Origin: Staphylococcus simulans
GTDB lineage: Bacteria; Bacillota; Bacilli; Staphylococcales; Staphylococcaceae
DNA: 64,000 nucleotides
Assembly: GCF_002994445.1 (NCBI RefSeq)
Contig: NZ_MRZJ01000006.1
Location: 1-64,000, forward strand
Reading direction: 5' to 3'
The notes under the pieces were generated by a model. The model was not told the DNA's origin, did not search any database, and saw nothing but the letters and a program-made list of their open reading frames with translations. Both the position numbers and the translations under genes were made by a program. Of this stretch, positions 44,132 through 53,416 are shown one piece after another; position 1 is the first letter of the stretch; each line of letters opens with the position of its first letter.

Positions 44132-46747
44132 ATGACTGCATCAACACAAGCTCAGAATGAAAAACCAGAAACAGAAGTGAACGTTACACAACAGATGATT
44201 GATACACTGGCAGATAACGGTCTGCGTGCGTTGCATCAATTAGCAAAGTTGAATCAAGAACAAATTGATAAGATTGTACATGCGATGGCAATGGCAGCCG
44301 TGGATAAGCACATGGAAATAGCCAAAGCAGCATATGAAGAAACAGGACGCGGTATCTATGAAGATAAAGCAATCAAGAATCTCTATGCTTCAGAGTACAT
44401 TTGGGAATCTATCAAATACAACAAGACTATCGGTGTCATCAAAGAAGACGAACAACGCGGTTTAACGTATGTCGCATCGCCGGTAGGTGTAGTTTGCGGT
44501 GTAACACCGACGACCAATCCGACTTCTACTACTATTTTCAAAGCGATGATTGCGATTAAAACAGGAAATCCGATAGTATTTGCGTTCCATCCAAGTGCGC
44601 AGCAATCATCATCACTTGCGGCAGAAGTAATTTACGAAGCAGCACTCAAAGCAGGTGCGCCTGAACATGTTATCCAATGGATCACACAACCTTCATTGGA
44701 AGCCACTAAATTATTAATGAATCACGAAAAAATTGCGTTAGTGCTTGCGACAGGCGGCGCTGCGATGGTGAAATCAGCTTATTCTACAGGTAAACCGGCA
44801 TTAGGCGTAGGACCTGGTAATGTACCTGCCTACATTGAAAAGTCAGCGAAAATCAAACGTGCTGTCAATGATGTGATTGTATCTAAGACATTTGATAACG
44901 GTATGATTTGTGCATCTGAACAAGGGGTTATCGTAGATAAAGCAATTTATAACGAAGTGAAAAAAGAATTTGAAGCTCATCAATGTTATGTTGTGAAGAA
45001 AAATGAATTACCTAAACTCGAAAGCATTGTCATGCGTGAAGATCGCTGTGCAGTCAATGCGAATATCGTAGGAAAACCTGCCGCAGAAATTGCAGCGTCT
45101 GTCGGTATTAAAGTACCAGAAGGGACAAAAATGCTGATTGCGGAACTTGAAGGTGTAGGTCCTGATTATCCGCTGTCACGCGAAAAATTATCTCCTGTAC
45201 TTGCGATGGTAAAAGCAGAGAATCGCGAAGAAGCATTGGAGTTATGCGAAGGTATGTTGAATTTAGGCGGTTTAGGACATACTGCAGTAGTGCATACAGA
45301 AGACGAAGCGCTTCAAAAAGATTTCGGTATTCGTATGAATGCATGCCGTGTATTGATTAATTCACCATCAGCTGAAGGCGGTATCGGCGGAATTTATAAT
45401 GAAATGATTCCATCTTTAACATTAGGTTGCGGTTCTTATGGACACAACTCTGTTTCTCATAATGTTTCTGCAGTCGATTTGATAAATGTCAAAACAATCG
45501 CTAAAAGGAGAAATAATATGCAATGGTTCAAACTGCCATCAAAAATTTACTTTGAGAAAAATTCGCTTTTGTATTTAACACAAATGAAAGACATTGAACG
45601 TGTCATGATTGTAACGGATGCAGGCATGGTGAATTTAGGTTATGCCAAACGTGTACAAGAAGTGCTTGCGAGCAGAACAGACGTGCCTGATGTACGTATA
45701 TTCAGCGATGTAGAACCGAACCCTTCTACGAATACGGTATACAAAGGTTTAGAACTGATGATTGAATTCCAACCAGATGTCATTATCGCAATCGGCGGCG
45801 GTTCTGTAATGGATGCCGCTAAAGGCATGTGGGCATTCTTTGAACATCCGGATTTATCATTCTTCGGCGCTAAACAAAAATTCTTAGATATCCGCAAACG
45901 TACGTATAAAATTTTACCGGCACAACGTGCACAAATGGTTTGTATTCCGACAACTTCTGGTACAGGTTCAGAAGTGACACCGTTTGCGGTCATCACTGAC
46001 AGTGATACACATGTGAAATATCCATTAGCAGATTATTCATTAACACCAGATATCGCAATTGTAGATTCGCAATTTGTGTTAAGTGTACCGCGTTCAGTGA
46101 CTGCCGATACAGGTATGGACGTATTAACACATGCGATTGAATCTTATGTTTCTGTGTTAGCCAACGACTATACAAGAGGCTTAAGTCTTCAAGCGATACA
46201 AATCGTCTTTAATTATTTGAAAGCTTCCGCAAATGACGGTGATCCTGAAGCACGAGAAAGAATGCATAATGCGTCTACTTTAGCAGGTATGGCCTTTGCG
46301 AATGCGTTCTTAGGTGTCAGTCACTCTATTGCACATAAAATCGGCGGAGAATATAATATTCCGCATGGTCGTACCAATGCGATTTTATTACCGCATGTTA
46401 TCAGATATAATGCGAAAGATCCGCAAAAACACGCGTTATTCCCTAAATATGATTACTTCAGAGCTGACGAAGATTATGCGGATATCGCACGCTTCTTAGG
46501 ATTAAAAGGCAAAACAACAGAAGCTTTAGTCGAAGCACTCGCAGATGCGGTTTATGAATTAGGCCAAAGTGTCGGTATTGAAATGAACCTTAAAGCCCAA
46601 GGTGTGACACAAGAAGTGTTAGATGCAACAGTAGATCGTATGGCAGAACTTGCATATGAAGATCAATGTACAACAGCGAACCCTAAAGAACCATTAATCA
46701 GTGAATTAAAAGATATTATTATCAAAGCTTATGATTATCAAAAATAA
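44132..46747 (+). CDS. adhE: Bifunctional acetaldehyde-CoA/alcohol dehydrogenase AdhE
   Basis: 871 residues, normal for AdhE. Residues about 20-450 are a CoA-acylating aldehyde dehydrogenase domain with the catalytic cysteine C260 in GMICASEQG; residues about 463-871 are an iron-dependent alcohol dehydrogenase with GGGSVMDAAK, GMDVLTHAIESYV and HSIAHKIGGEYNIPHGRTNA carrying the metal histidines. It reduces acetyl-CoA to ethanol via acetaldehyde, oxidising two NADH. Expression is probably under Rex. At the domain junction an in-frame AAAAGGAG-AAATAAT-ATG (ATG at 45518, Met463) looks like an internal ribosome-binding site and start. The gene start has GAGGAGG upstream. Confidence 0.97.
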   Translation: MTASTQAQNEKPETEVNVTQQMIDTLADNGLRALHQLAKLNQEQIDKIVHAMAMAAVDKHMEIAKAAYEETGRGIYEDKAIKNLYASEYIWESIKYNKTIGVIKEDEQRGLTYVASPVGVVCGVTPTTNPTSTTIFKAMIAIKTGNPIVFAFHPSAQQSSSLAAEVIYEAALKAGAPEHVIQWITQPSLEATKLLMNHEKIALVLATGGAAMVKSAYSTGKPALGVGPGNVPAYIEKSAKIKRAVNDVIVSKTFDNGMICASEQGVIVDKAIYNEVKKEFEAHQCYVVKKNELPKLESIVMREDRCAVNANIVGKPAAEIAASVGIKVPEGTKMLIAELEGVGPDYPLSREKLSPVLAMVKAENREEALELCEGMLNLGGLGHTAVVHTEDEALQKDFGIRMNACRVLINSPSAEGGIGGIYNEMIPSLTLGCGSYGHNSVSHNVSAVDLINVKTIAKRRNNMQWFKLPSKIYFEKNSLLYLTQMKDIERVMIVTDAGMVNLGYAKRVQEVLASRTDVPDVRIFSDVEPNPSTNTVYKGLELMIEFQPDVIIAIGGGSVMDAAKGMWAFFEHPDLSFFGAKQKFLDIRKRTYKILPAQRAQMVCIPTTSGTGSEVTPFAVITDSDTHVKYPLADYSLTPDIAIVDSQFVLSVPRSVTADTGMDVLTHAIESYVSVLANDYTRGLSLQAIQIVFNYLKASANDGDPEARERMHNASTLAGMAFANAFLGVSHSIAHKIGGEYNIPHGRTNAILLPHVIRYNAKDPQKHALFPKYDYFRADEDYADIARFLGLKGKTTEALVEALADAVYELGQSVGIEMNLKAQGVTQEVLDATVDRMAELAYEDQCTTANPKEPLISELKDIIIKAYDYQK

Positions 46748-46784
46748 TTAAGACAACATGACTAAAATTCAATGATGTATTTCT

Positions 46785-46819
46785 AAGCACGTTCCTTTTT
46801 AAGAGGAGCGTGCTTTTTA
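46785..46819 (+). terminator. Terminator of adhE
   Basis: Stem AGCACGTTCCT / AGGAGCGTGCT with one G-T pair, loop TTTTAAG (approximate) and a following T-run. Confidence 0.85.
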
Positions 46820-46874
46820 TATAATCAGTATTTTTGGAACTTTGTTACAAAATAAAGTTTTTCGCATGTGTATA

Positions 46875-46916
46875 TTGTAATGTTATTTCATATGTGTGAT
46901 AATGTAAGCGATTACA
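46875..46916 (+). promoter_or_regulatory. Promoter of the mupG-murQPR operon with overlapping cre box
   Basis: TTGTAA (46875-46880), 17-bp spacer, extended -10 TGTGATAAT (hexamer 46898-46903). TGTAAGCGATTACA at 46903-46916 matches the CcpA cre consensus at every position and covers the start-site region. CcpA bound here would block initiation, so the operon should be off when preferred sugars are present. Confidence 0.75.
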
Positions 46917-46980
46917 TAAATGCTTATCTCTATTTTTGGGGTACATGGATAATGAATGAATCTAAAAAGAGGTGAAGTAA

Positions 46981-48042
46981 ATGGAATTAGGTTTTTCTGT
47001 ATATTTAGGAGAACCCTTTGATGAAGATTATCTTGAAACAATGCTAGATCAAGGCTGCCGTTATATTTTTACGTCACTCCAAATCCCTGAAGAAGATGAA
47101 AAAGTGTATTTAACACGCTTAGCACAATTGGCACAAATCAATGCACATCGTGCACGTATTATTGCGGATGTGAATACAGATACATTAGCACGTCTGGATC
47201 TTTCTTTAGAAGAGCCGCAAAGTATTGAAGATGCAGGTATTGATATTGTGCGTTTGGATGAGGGGGCAGAGATTGATGTCTTGGCAGATTATGTGGAACA
47301 AAAACATGCGGTGATGTTGAATGCGAGCACGGATGCTTTTCGTATTTTAAGAGCACTGAGCGATCGTGCCATTTCACAAGAGAACATTCTTGTAGCGCAT
47401 AATTATTATCCGAGACCTGAGACAGGTTTAGACCGTTCTTTTTTCCAGCACATCAATGAACGCTTAAAAGGTGCGTTCCCAGAAATTCAAATTATGGCAT
47501 TTGTGCAAGGGACAAAACTGCGTGGTCCGATTTATCGTGGCTTACCGACACTTGAAGCACATCGCAATATGCATCCCTTAGCTGCTGCAGCGGAACTTGA
47601 AAATGATTTATGCGACATCGCATGTATCGGTGACAGTCAAATCGATAACTTTTTAATTCAGCAATTCAATCATTACGTCAAACAGCGAAAAGTGTTATTA
47701 CGTACTGACTTAAATCAAGATAGTCCCTATTTAGGTACGTATCATAACCGTTTAGATGTTGCGCGTGATGTGGTCAGAGCAGAAGAAGCACGACGTCAAT
47801 TTAAAGATGAAGTCATAACGCAAAATGCTGTAGAGCGTCCGACAGGTACTATTACTTTAGATAATCATCTCTATGGCCGTTATATGAATGAGCTTCAAAT
47901 TACACGTACAGATTTGCCGGCAGATGCGGCAGTAAATGTCTTAGGGCATATTGAGCCGAAAGATATTGATTGTCTCAACTTAATCGCATCCGGTACGGCA
48001 TTTCAATTAATAGGAAGAGAGGAGGAAGACCATGGACTTTAA
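46981..48042 (+). CDS. mupG: 6-phospho-N-acetylmuramidase MupG (DUF871 family)
   Basis: 353 residues. It has an N-terminal TIM-barrel-like part (ELGFSVYLGEPFDEDYLETMLDQGCRYIFTSLQIPEED, then VAHNYYPRPETGLDRSFF) and a C-terminal DUF871 lobe (LYGRYMNELQITRTDLPADAAVNVLGHI). MupG of S. aureus hydrolyses MurNAc-6-phosphate-GlcNAc, delivered by the MurP transporter, to MurNAc-6-phosphate and GlcNAc in the cytoplasm. The order mupG-murQ-murP-murR here is the same as in S. aureus, which supports the call. AGAGGTGA precedes the ATG. Its end overlaps murQ by about 11 bases. Confidence 0.92.
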   Translation: MELGFSVYLGEPFDEDYLETMLDQGCRYIFTSLQIPEEDEKVYLTRLAQLAQINAHRARIIADVNTDTLARLDLSLEEPQSIEDAGIDIVRLDEGAEIDVLADYVEQKHAVMLNASTDAFRILRALSDRAISQENILVAHNYYPRPETGLDRSFFQHINERLKGAFPEIQIMAFVQGTKLRGPIYRGLPTLEAHRNMHPLAAAAELENDLCDIACIGDSQIDNFLIQQFNHYVKQRKVLLRTDLNQDSPYLGTYHNRLDVARDVVRAEEARRQFKDEVITQNAVERPTGTITLDNHLYGRYMNELQITRTDLPADAAVNVLGHIEPKDIDCLNLIASGTAFQLIGREEEDHGL

Positions 48043-48916
48043 GAAAATGACAACAGAACAGCGCAATGAGAAAACAAAAAACTTAGATCAATTAAGCACA
48101 TCAGAGTTTGTGACGTTGATGAATCAAGAAGATCAGATTGTGGCACAAGCAATTGCACAAGAACAGGATTATATTACGCAGGTGATTGATAACGTCATTG
48201 CTTCGTTTAAAAGAGGCGGACGTTTGATTTATATGGGTGCAGGTACCAGCGGTCGTTTAGGTGTCTTGGATGCGGCTGAGTGTGTACCGACGTTCGGTGT
48301 TACAAGAGATGATGTTATCGGCTTGATTGCAGGAGGCTCTAAAGCCATGACTGAAGCGATTGAAGGTGCTGAAGATAATTTAGGACTGGGTGCGCAAGAT
48401 TTGCAAGAAATCGAATTAACAAAAGATGACATGGTGATTGGTTTAGCCGCAAGCGGCAGAACGCCTTATGTTATCGGAGGTTTAGAATACGCACAGTCAG
48501 TCGGTGCCAACACAGCAGCCATCGCATGCAATAAAGGTACGAAAATCGGAGCGATAGCTGATGTCGCAATCGAAGTGGAAGTAGGACCTGAGATTTTGAC
48601 AGGTTCGACACGCTTAAAATCAGGTACAGCACAAAAGCTGGTCCTGAATATGATATCGACAGGTGCCATGATTGGTATCGGCAAAGTGTATGAAAATTTA
48701 ATGGTAGATGTTAAACCGACGAATGAAAAATTGAAACAGCGTGCTTTCAATATCATTTCAGAAGTAACAGGTACTAGTGAAGAACAAGCCAAGCAGCTCT
48801 TCTACAGCAGCAGAGGCAATGTTAAAGCTGCGATAGTCATGGGGCTGCATGATATTAAATATGCGGAAGCATTAGATCGATTGAAAAAGGCGGATGGTTT
48901 TATCAGAAGGACTTAA
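48032..48916 (+). CDS. murQ: N-acetylmuramic acid 6-phosphate etherase
   Basis: 294 residues. A SIS-fold core starts at RLIYMGAGTSGRLGVLDAAECVPTFG, with E83 and E114 at the positions of the two catalytic glutamates of E. coli MurQ. It cleaves the lactyl ether of MurNAc-6-phosphate, giving GlcNAc-6-phosphate and D-lactate. A C-terminal helical UBA-like segment (EEQAKQLFYSSRGNVKAAIVMGLHDI) is typical. Translation is coupled to mupG through an overlap, with GGAGGAAG before the ATG. Confidence 0.97.
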   Translation: MDFKKMTTEQRNEKTKNLDQLSTSEFVTLMNQEDQIVAQAIAQEQDYITQVIDNVIASFKRGGRLIYMGAGTSGRLGVLDAAECVPTFGVTRDDVIGLIAGGSKAMTEAIEGAEDNLGLGAQDLQEIELTKDDMVIGLAASGRTPYVIGGLEYAQSVGANTAAIACNKGTKIGAIADVAIEVEVGPEILTGSTRLKSGTAQKLVLNMISTGAMIGIGKVYENLMVDVKPTNEKLKQRAFNIISEVTGTSEEQAKQLFYSSRGNVKAAIVMGLHDIKYAEALDRLKKADGFIRRT

Positions 48917-48931
48917 GGAGCGTGAAACGCA

Positions 48932-50374
48932 ATGACAAAAGAGAGAAAGATTGCCCAGGAAATATTAAAGCATGTAGGAGGTAAAGAGAACTTAGAACGT
49001 GTGATTCACTGTATGACACGTGTCCGTATGAATATTATCGATTATTCAAAGGTCGATATCGAAGGTTTAAAATCTATTGATGGTGTCATGGGTGTAGTTG
49101 AAGATGATACCCTTCAAGTCATTGTCGGACCAGGTACAGTGAATAAAGTGGCCAATGAAATGAGCGAGATAATTGGAACACCATTAGGGGAAGATATTTC
49201 GCATCATGCACATCAATCTGACAAAGCACGCGTAGAAGAAGAAGCCATGCTGTTTAAAACGCAGATGAAAAAGAATCAAAAGCAGTCTAAATGGAAGAAA
49301 GTACTGCGTACGATTGCGAATATCTTTGTACCGTTGATTCCAGCGTTTGTCGGTGCAGGACTTATCGGCGGGATTGCGGCTGTATTGACGAACATGTTAT
49401 CAGCGGGTGTGATAGAAGGTGCAGTATGGAAACAGCTCACTTTAGTATTTGATATTATCAAGAGCGGTTTGCTTGCGTACTTAGTCATTTATGTCGGAAT
49501 TAATGCAGCACGAGAATTCGGTGCGACACCAGGACTCGGCGGTGTTATCGGCGGTACGACAATGCTGACAGGGATGACGCCTGAACAGCCGCTGCATAAT
49601 ATCTTTAACGGCGAAGCATTAGCACCAGGACAAGGCGGTGTGATTGGTGTTATCTTTGCGGTTTGGCTGCTAGCGATGGTTGAAAAGCGTCTGCATAAAA
49701 TCATTCCGAATGCGGTGGACATTATTGTGACACCTACTATTACATTGTTGATTATGGGTCTGGTCACAATCTTCTTGATTATGCCGATAGCAGGTGTAGT
49801 ATCTGAAGGGCTATTAGGAATTATCAAATGGGTATTAGATATCGGCGGTGCCTTCAGCGGCTTTATTTTAGGTGCGACATTCTTGCCGCTCGTAATGTTC
49901 GGTTTGCACCAAGTACTTACACCGATTCATATTGAAATGATCAACCAAGATCATGCGACTTTCTTATTGCCGGTACTTGCGATGGCAGGTGCAGGACAAG
50001 TCGGCGCAGCTTTAGCGTTATGGGTGAAATGCCGTAAGAACAAGAAAATTACCCGTTTATTAAAAGGTGCATTGCCTGCAGGTATTTTAGGCATCGGTGA
50101 ACCATTGATTTATGGTGTGACTTTACCATTAGGCCGTCCGTTTATTACAGCTTGTATCGGCGGGGGTATTGGAGGTGCAGTTATCGGAGGCATCGGACAT
50201 ATCGGTGCGGTCGCAATCGGACCTAGCGGTCTATCATTGATTCCGCTGATTTATGATAATATGTATCTCGGTTATATTGCAGGGATTCTTGCGGCGTATG
50301 CAGGCGGTTTTGCAGCGACTTATTTCTTCGGGACAACGAAGGAAATGACGGCACCACAAGAAATTGATGATTAG
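48932..50374 (+). CDS. murP: PTS MurNAc(-GlcNAc) transporter, EIIBC
   Basis: 480 residues. The N-terminal EIIB domain has the phosphorylated cysteine C27 in [14 protein letters not shown] linker of about 40 basic residues leads to a ten-segment EIIC domain of the glucose superfamily ([38 protein letters not shown] with the substrate-region GEP motif). It has no EIIA domain, so it must borrow EIIA from another PTS protein, as known for MurP. It imports and phosphorylates MurNAc or MurNAc-GlcNAc from peptidoglycan turnover. It lies 15 bases after murQ. Confidence 0.95.
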   Translation: MTKERKIAQEILKHVGGKENLERVIHCMTRVRMNIIDYSKVDIEGLKSIDGVMGVVEDDTLQVIVGPGTVNKVANEMSEIIGTPLGEDISHHAHQSDKARVEEEAMLFKTQMKKNQKQSKWKKVLRTIANIFVPLIPAFVGAGLIGGIAAVLTNMLSAGVIEGAVWKQLTLVFDIIKSGLLAYLVIYVGINAAREFGATPGLGGVIGGTTMLTGMTPEQPLHNIFNGEALAPGQGGVIGVIFAVWLLAMVEKRLHKIIPNAVDIIVTPTITLLIMGLVTIFLIMPIAGVVSEGLLGIIKWVLDIGGAFSGFILGATFLPLVMFGLHQVLTPIHIEMINQDHATFLLPVLAMAGAGQVGAALALWVKCRKNKKITRLLKGALPAGILGIGEPLIYGVTLPLGRPFITACIGGGIGGAVIGGIGHIGAVAIGPSGLSLIPLIYDNMYLGYIAGILAAYAGGFAATYFFGTTKEMTAPQEIDD

Positions 50375-50386
50375 GACGTGAAACAG

Positions 50387-51244
50387 ATGGCCAGTGAACA
50401 AATATTAATTTATATTCAAGAACATATGGCGCAGCTGACAAAACAAGAACAGCTGGTCGCTAAGTATATGGTTGAAGCACCAAAAGCGGTGCTTGCTATG
50501 AGTGCACAAGCCATCGGACGACAAACAAAAACCAGTTCTGCTACAGTGATCCGCTGTGTGCATAAATTAGGATTTAAAGGCTTAGTAGAATTAAAACTTG
50601 CGCTGTCGCGTGATTTGCCGAAGCATCAAGAAAATGTTTATCAGGAGATTGCACAAGATGCCTCGCCGTCTGAAATTAAACGAACGCTCTTTTCCAGAGC
50701 GGAATACACATTAAAAACCACAGAAGATTTATTGGAAGACCAAGTGTTGAATCAAGCAGTACAGCACTTGAGACAATGCAAGAAACTGGTGGTCTTTGGT
50801 GTAGGCGCCAGCCATATTGTCGCAGAAGACATCTTTCAAAAGTTTACCCGTGCAGGCATGCATGTTATACAAAGTTCTGATGCACATATTATTGCGACAG
50901 TTTTGGCAGGCGGAGATGATGAGACGCTTATGATAGGCATATCGAATTCAGGACGTAATCAAGAAACATTGCGCTTAGCTGAGGTTGCACAACACTATGG
51001 TGTGCCGGTTATAGGTATGACGAGCGGATTAGATTCAAAACTAGCACAGGTTTCTGATATTTGTTTAGTACATGGTGCGAGTTCTGAACGGAGTTTGCGT
51101 TTAGCCGCAACGAGTTCGTTGATTGCGCAGTTAATGACAGTCGATACATTATTTTATTCTTACTTGTCAAAAGACTATGCATCGCATTTAGAACATCTGA
51201 GTCAGACGCGTGAAGCGGTTGATTTATATAAAGATGACGAATGA
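50387..51244 (+). CDS. murR: RpiR-family regulator of MurNAc utilisation
   Basis: About 285 residues from the ATG at 50387; a GTG at 50378 lies too close to the ribosome-binding site TTAGGA. The N-terminal HTH reads QLVAKYMVEAPKAVLAMSAQAIGRQTKTSSATVIRCVHKLGFKGLVELKL, the RpiR pattern; the C-terminal SIS domain (KKLVVFGVGASHIVAEDIFQKF, IGISNSGRNQETL) binds phosphosugars, here presumably MurNAc-6-phosphate. As the fourth gene of the operon it would control its own synthesis. No operator could be identified with confidence, although the sequence around the mupG promoter is the obvious place. Confidence 0.92.
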   Translation: MASEQILIYIQEHMAQLTKQEQLVAKYMVEAPKAVLAMSAQAIGRQTKTSSATVIRCVHKLGFKGLVELKLALSRDLPKHQENVYQEIAQDASPSEIKRTLFSRAEYTLKTTEDLLEDQVLNQAVQHLRQCKKLVVFGVGASHIVAEDIFQKFTRAGMHVIQSSDAHIIATVLAGGDDETLMIGISNSGRNQETLRLAEVAQHYGVPVIGMTSGLDSKLAQVSDICLVHGASSERSLRLAATSSLIAQLMTVDTLFYSYLSKDYASHLEHLSQTREAVDLYKDDE

Positions 51245-51286
51245 GATATGATGGCAGTAATAACTAGAGCGAAAGGAACGAGAGAG

Positions 51287-52141
51287 ATGTATGCTTTAGA
51301 AACAGAACAAGCTGTACTGCGTTATGACATGATTGGTCAAGGGCCTATCTTGTTGTTTATTCCAGGTGCCAGCGGTATCAATGACAGTTATATAGAAACA
51401 GCACAAGCATTGAAACAAGAATACACAGTCATCCTGCCGGATAGAAGAGGCTATGGTGCAAGCGAACTCACTGCACCGCTGCCGGCTTCTATTGCGAATT
51501 CGAAAGATACGTATCGATTGAAACAAGATGTGCTGGATATGAAGGCCATCTTGGAGTCGATTACAGACAAGTCTGTAACAATTTTTGCGACAGATACGGG
51601 TGCTGCAGCGGCACTGCAGTTTGCATTGGATTATCCAGAATGGGTAGAAACTTTATTGCTTCATGAACCTTTAAATGTATCAGTTTTGCCGGATGCTGAA
51701 GCTTATGCAGCACAGGCAGAACAAATCGTACGGACTGCTATGATAGAAGGTGTACCTGCTGCGATGCGTCAATATGAAAGTATGGTACAGCCCACTCAAA
51801 CGGATATGAACGTATTGGTAGAAAATACAATTGCACCTTGTGCAGTTTGTTCACCAGATACTGCACAAATGAGAAGCAGGGCTTCTACTGAAATTTGGCT
51901 TCAATATGAATTACGTCAATATATGAACTACTCATTTGTTTATGCACAAGATACAGCACTTGCGATAAACATTATCGTGGCTCAAGGAGAAGATTCAAAA
52001 GGATCGCTAGGTTATGAAGCGGCACGTTATTTCAGTCACGTGTTAAAAGCACCGATGGCACAAGTTCCAGGCGGACATTACGGTTATGCACAACAGCCCG
52101 AAGCATTTGCACAAGCTGTCAAGGCATTATTAACGAAATAA
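51287..52141 (+). CDS. Alpha/beta-hydrolase-fold protein with Asp in the nucleophile position
   Basis: About 284 residues from the ATG at 51287, which has AAAGGA nine bases upstream; an ATG at 51248 is in frame but lacks a site. The fold signatures are ILLFIPGASGINDSYIETAQAL (oxyanion loop), VILPDRRGYGAS, and the terminal histidine in VPGGHYGYAQQPEAF. The nucleophile elbow reads FATDTGAAAALQFAL, so the usual Gly-x-Ser-x-Gly serine is replaced by D103, as in haloalkane dehalogenases and epoxide hydrolases. Substrate is unknown. It follows murR by 42 bases and ends at the operon terminator, so it is probably co-transcribed with the mur genes. Confidence 0.85.
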   Translation: MYALETEQAVLRYDMIGQGPILLFIPGASGINDSYIETAQALKQEYTVILPDRRGYGASELTAPLPASIANSKDTYRLKQDVLDMKAILESITDKSVTIFATDTGAAAALQFALDYPEWVETLLLHEPLNVSVLPDAEAYAAQAEQIVRTAMIEGVPAAMRQYESMVQPTQTDMNVLVENTIAPCAVCSPDTAQMRSRASTEIWLQYELRQYMNYSFVYAQDTALAINIIVAQGEDSKGSLGYEAARYFSHVLKAPMAQVPGGHYGYAQQPEAFAQAVKALLTK

Positions 52142-52149
52142 AAGATTTA

Positions 52150-52180
52150 AAAGACTTTTGCGGATGCGAAAGTCTTTTTT
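52150..52180 (+). terminator. Terminator of the mur operon
   Basis: Stem AAGACTTTTGC / GCGAAAGTCTT with loop GGAT and a T-run, starting nine bases after the hydrolase stop. Confidence 0.85.
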
Positions 52181-52182
52181 CG

Positions 52183-52200
52183 TTCAAAAATGAATTTGAA
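52183..52200. promoter_or_regulatory. Candidate CadX operator upstream of cadD
   Basis: TTCAAAAATGAATTTGAA has perfect TTCAAA/TTTGAA arms around a 6-base centre. It lies 56 bases before the cadD start and resembles the ATTCAAATA-type palindromes bound by CadC/SmtB-ArsR regulators. The cadD promoter itself is unclear; TATACT at 52224-52229 may be the -10. Confidence 0.5.
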
Positions 52201-52256
52201 TGTAAAACTTGGAAGTGCTATTCTATACTCAAAAAAGACTTGAATGAGGTGGAGAG

Positions 52257-52874
52257 ATGTTTCAAACCGCATTGACTGCGGTGGTACTCTATACTGCCAC
52301 AGCCTTAGATTTATTAGTCATATTGTTAATTTATTTTGCACGTGCGCATACGAAAAAAGAATACAGAGATATTTATATCGGACAGTTTCTCGGTTCAGGC
52401 GCATTGATTGTTATTAGCTTGTTCTTTGCTTTTGTCTTGCATTATGTACCTGAAAAGTGGATGTTAGGTCTATTAGGTCTGATTCCTTTATATTTAGGGA
52501 TTAAAGTTGCTTTGTTTGATGATTGCGAAGGGGAAGAACGTGCGAAAAAAGAATTGGATGAAAAAGGGATGTCGAAACTTATAGGCATTGTCGCACTGGT
52601 AACACTTGCCAGCTGCGGCGCTGATAACATTGGATTATTCGTCCCTTATTTTGTGAGTTTAACGCTGCCTAAGTTGATTGTGACACTGATTGTATTTGTG
52701 ATCATGATTTTCTTGCTGGTCCTTTCAGCACAAAAATTATCAAAAGTACCTGGAATAGGAGAAACGGTTGAAAAGTATAACCGCTGGATTATGGCTGTCA
52801 TCTATATTGGTTTAGGCCTATATATCATTATTGAAAACAGAACCATTCAAACAATATTAAGTTTCATTTTCTAG
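52257..52874 (+). CDS. cadD: Cadmium resistance transporter, CadD family
   Basis: 205 residues with five to six membrane segments (VVLYTATALDLLVILLIYFAR; LMLGLLGLIPLYLGIKVALFDDCEGEE-type loop; VALVTLASCGADNIGLFVPYFVSL). The signature TLASCGADNIGLFVPYF is characteristic of CadD. The family exports cadmium or related divalent cations across the membrane. The partner regulator starts 17 bases downstream, giving a cadDX operon as on staphylococcal plasmids and chromosomes. A GAGGTGGAGAG site precedes the ATG. Confidence 0.93.
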   Translation: MFQTALTAVVLYTATALDLLVILLIYFARAHTKKEYRDIYIGQFLGSGALIVISLFFAFVLHYVPEKWMLGLLGLIPLYLGIKVALFDDCEGEERAKKELDEKGMSKLIGIVALVTLASCGADNIGLFVPYFVSLTLPKLIVTLIVFVIMIFLLVLSAQKLSKVPGIGETVEKYNRWIMAVIYIGLGLYIIIENRTIQTILSFIF

Positions 52875-52891
52875 AAAGCGAGTGAAATAAC

Positions 52892-53242
52892 TTGGCAGAA
52901 GATCAATGCGAGATGAATTATGTACATGAAGATAAAGTCAAAGACGCGAAATCGTTTCTGAATACACCGCATACTTTAGAGGTGCTGGATTTATTCAGTG
53001 CTATTGGAGACAGTAAGAAGCTGACCATCTTATTGGCGTTGTTCAAAGAAGAAAGACTATGTGTATGTGATCTTGCGACGTTATTGAATATGAGTATTGC
53101 GTCTACTTCTCATCATTTACGTACTTTGTATAAAAAAGACATTGTTGCTTTTGAGAAAGAAGGAAAGATGGCTTATTACAACATACAAAGTCAAGCAGTT
53201 AAACAGTTATTACAATATGCCTTAGCTTTAGAAAGTGATTAG
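52892..53242 (+). CDS. cadX: ArsR/SmtB-family metal sensor, CadX/CadC-like
   Basis: 116 residues from a TTG start. The winged HTH includes the metal-box motif RLCVCDLATLLNMSIASTSHHLRTLYKKDIVAFEKEG, with C57 and C59 on the recognition region. CadC of S. aureus pI258 also uses two N-terminal cysteines; here only C6 is present (QCEMNYVHEDKV), the second being replaced by a non-cysteine. It should repress cadD and release DNA on cadmium or lead binding. The ribosome-binding site is weak (GCGAGTGA). Confidence 0.9.
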   Translation: MAEDQCEMNYVHEDKVKDAKSFLNTPHTLEVLDLFSAIGDSKKLTILLALFKEERLCVCDLATLLNMSIASTSHHLRTLYKKDIVAFEKEGKMAYYNIQSQAVKQLLQYALALESD

Positions 53243-53352
53243 CAGAACTACATATTGGAGGTTGTGCAGTGTTGTAACGTCTAGTGTGTTTGTTATAGGA
53301 TGAGCTATGCATACAAAATTAAGCATATAGTGGAATGTCGATAACATGAAAC

Positions 53353-53389
53353 AGCACGCCTTAACAATGTGATTTGTTAGGGCGTGCTG
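53353..53389. terminator. Inverted repeat between convergent cadX and the MFS gene, likely bidirectional terminator
   Basis: Fifteen-bp stem AGCACGCCTTAACAA / TTGTTAGGGCGTGCT with one G-T pair and a six-base loop. T-runs on both sides are weak, which lowers the call. Confidence 0.5.
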
Positions 53390-53416
53390 ACTTTAGTTAA
53401 AAGTTAAATGAAGTAT

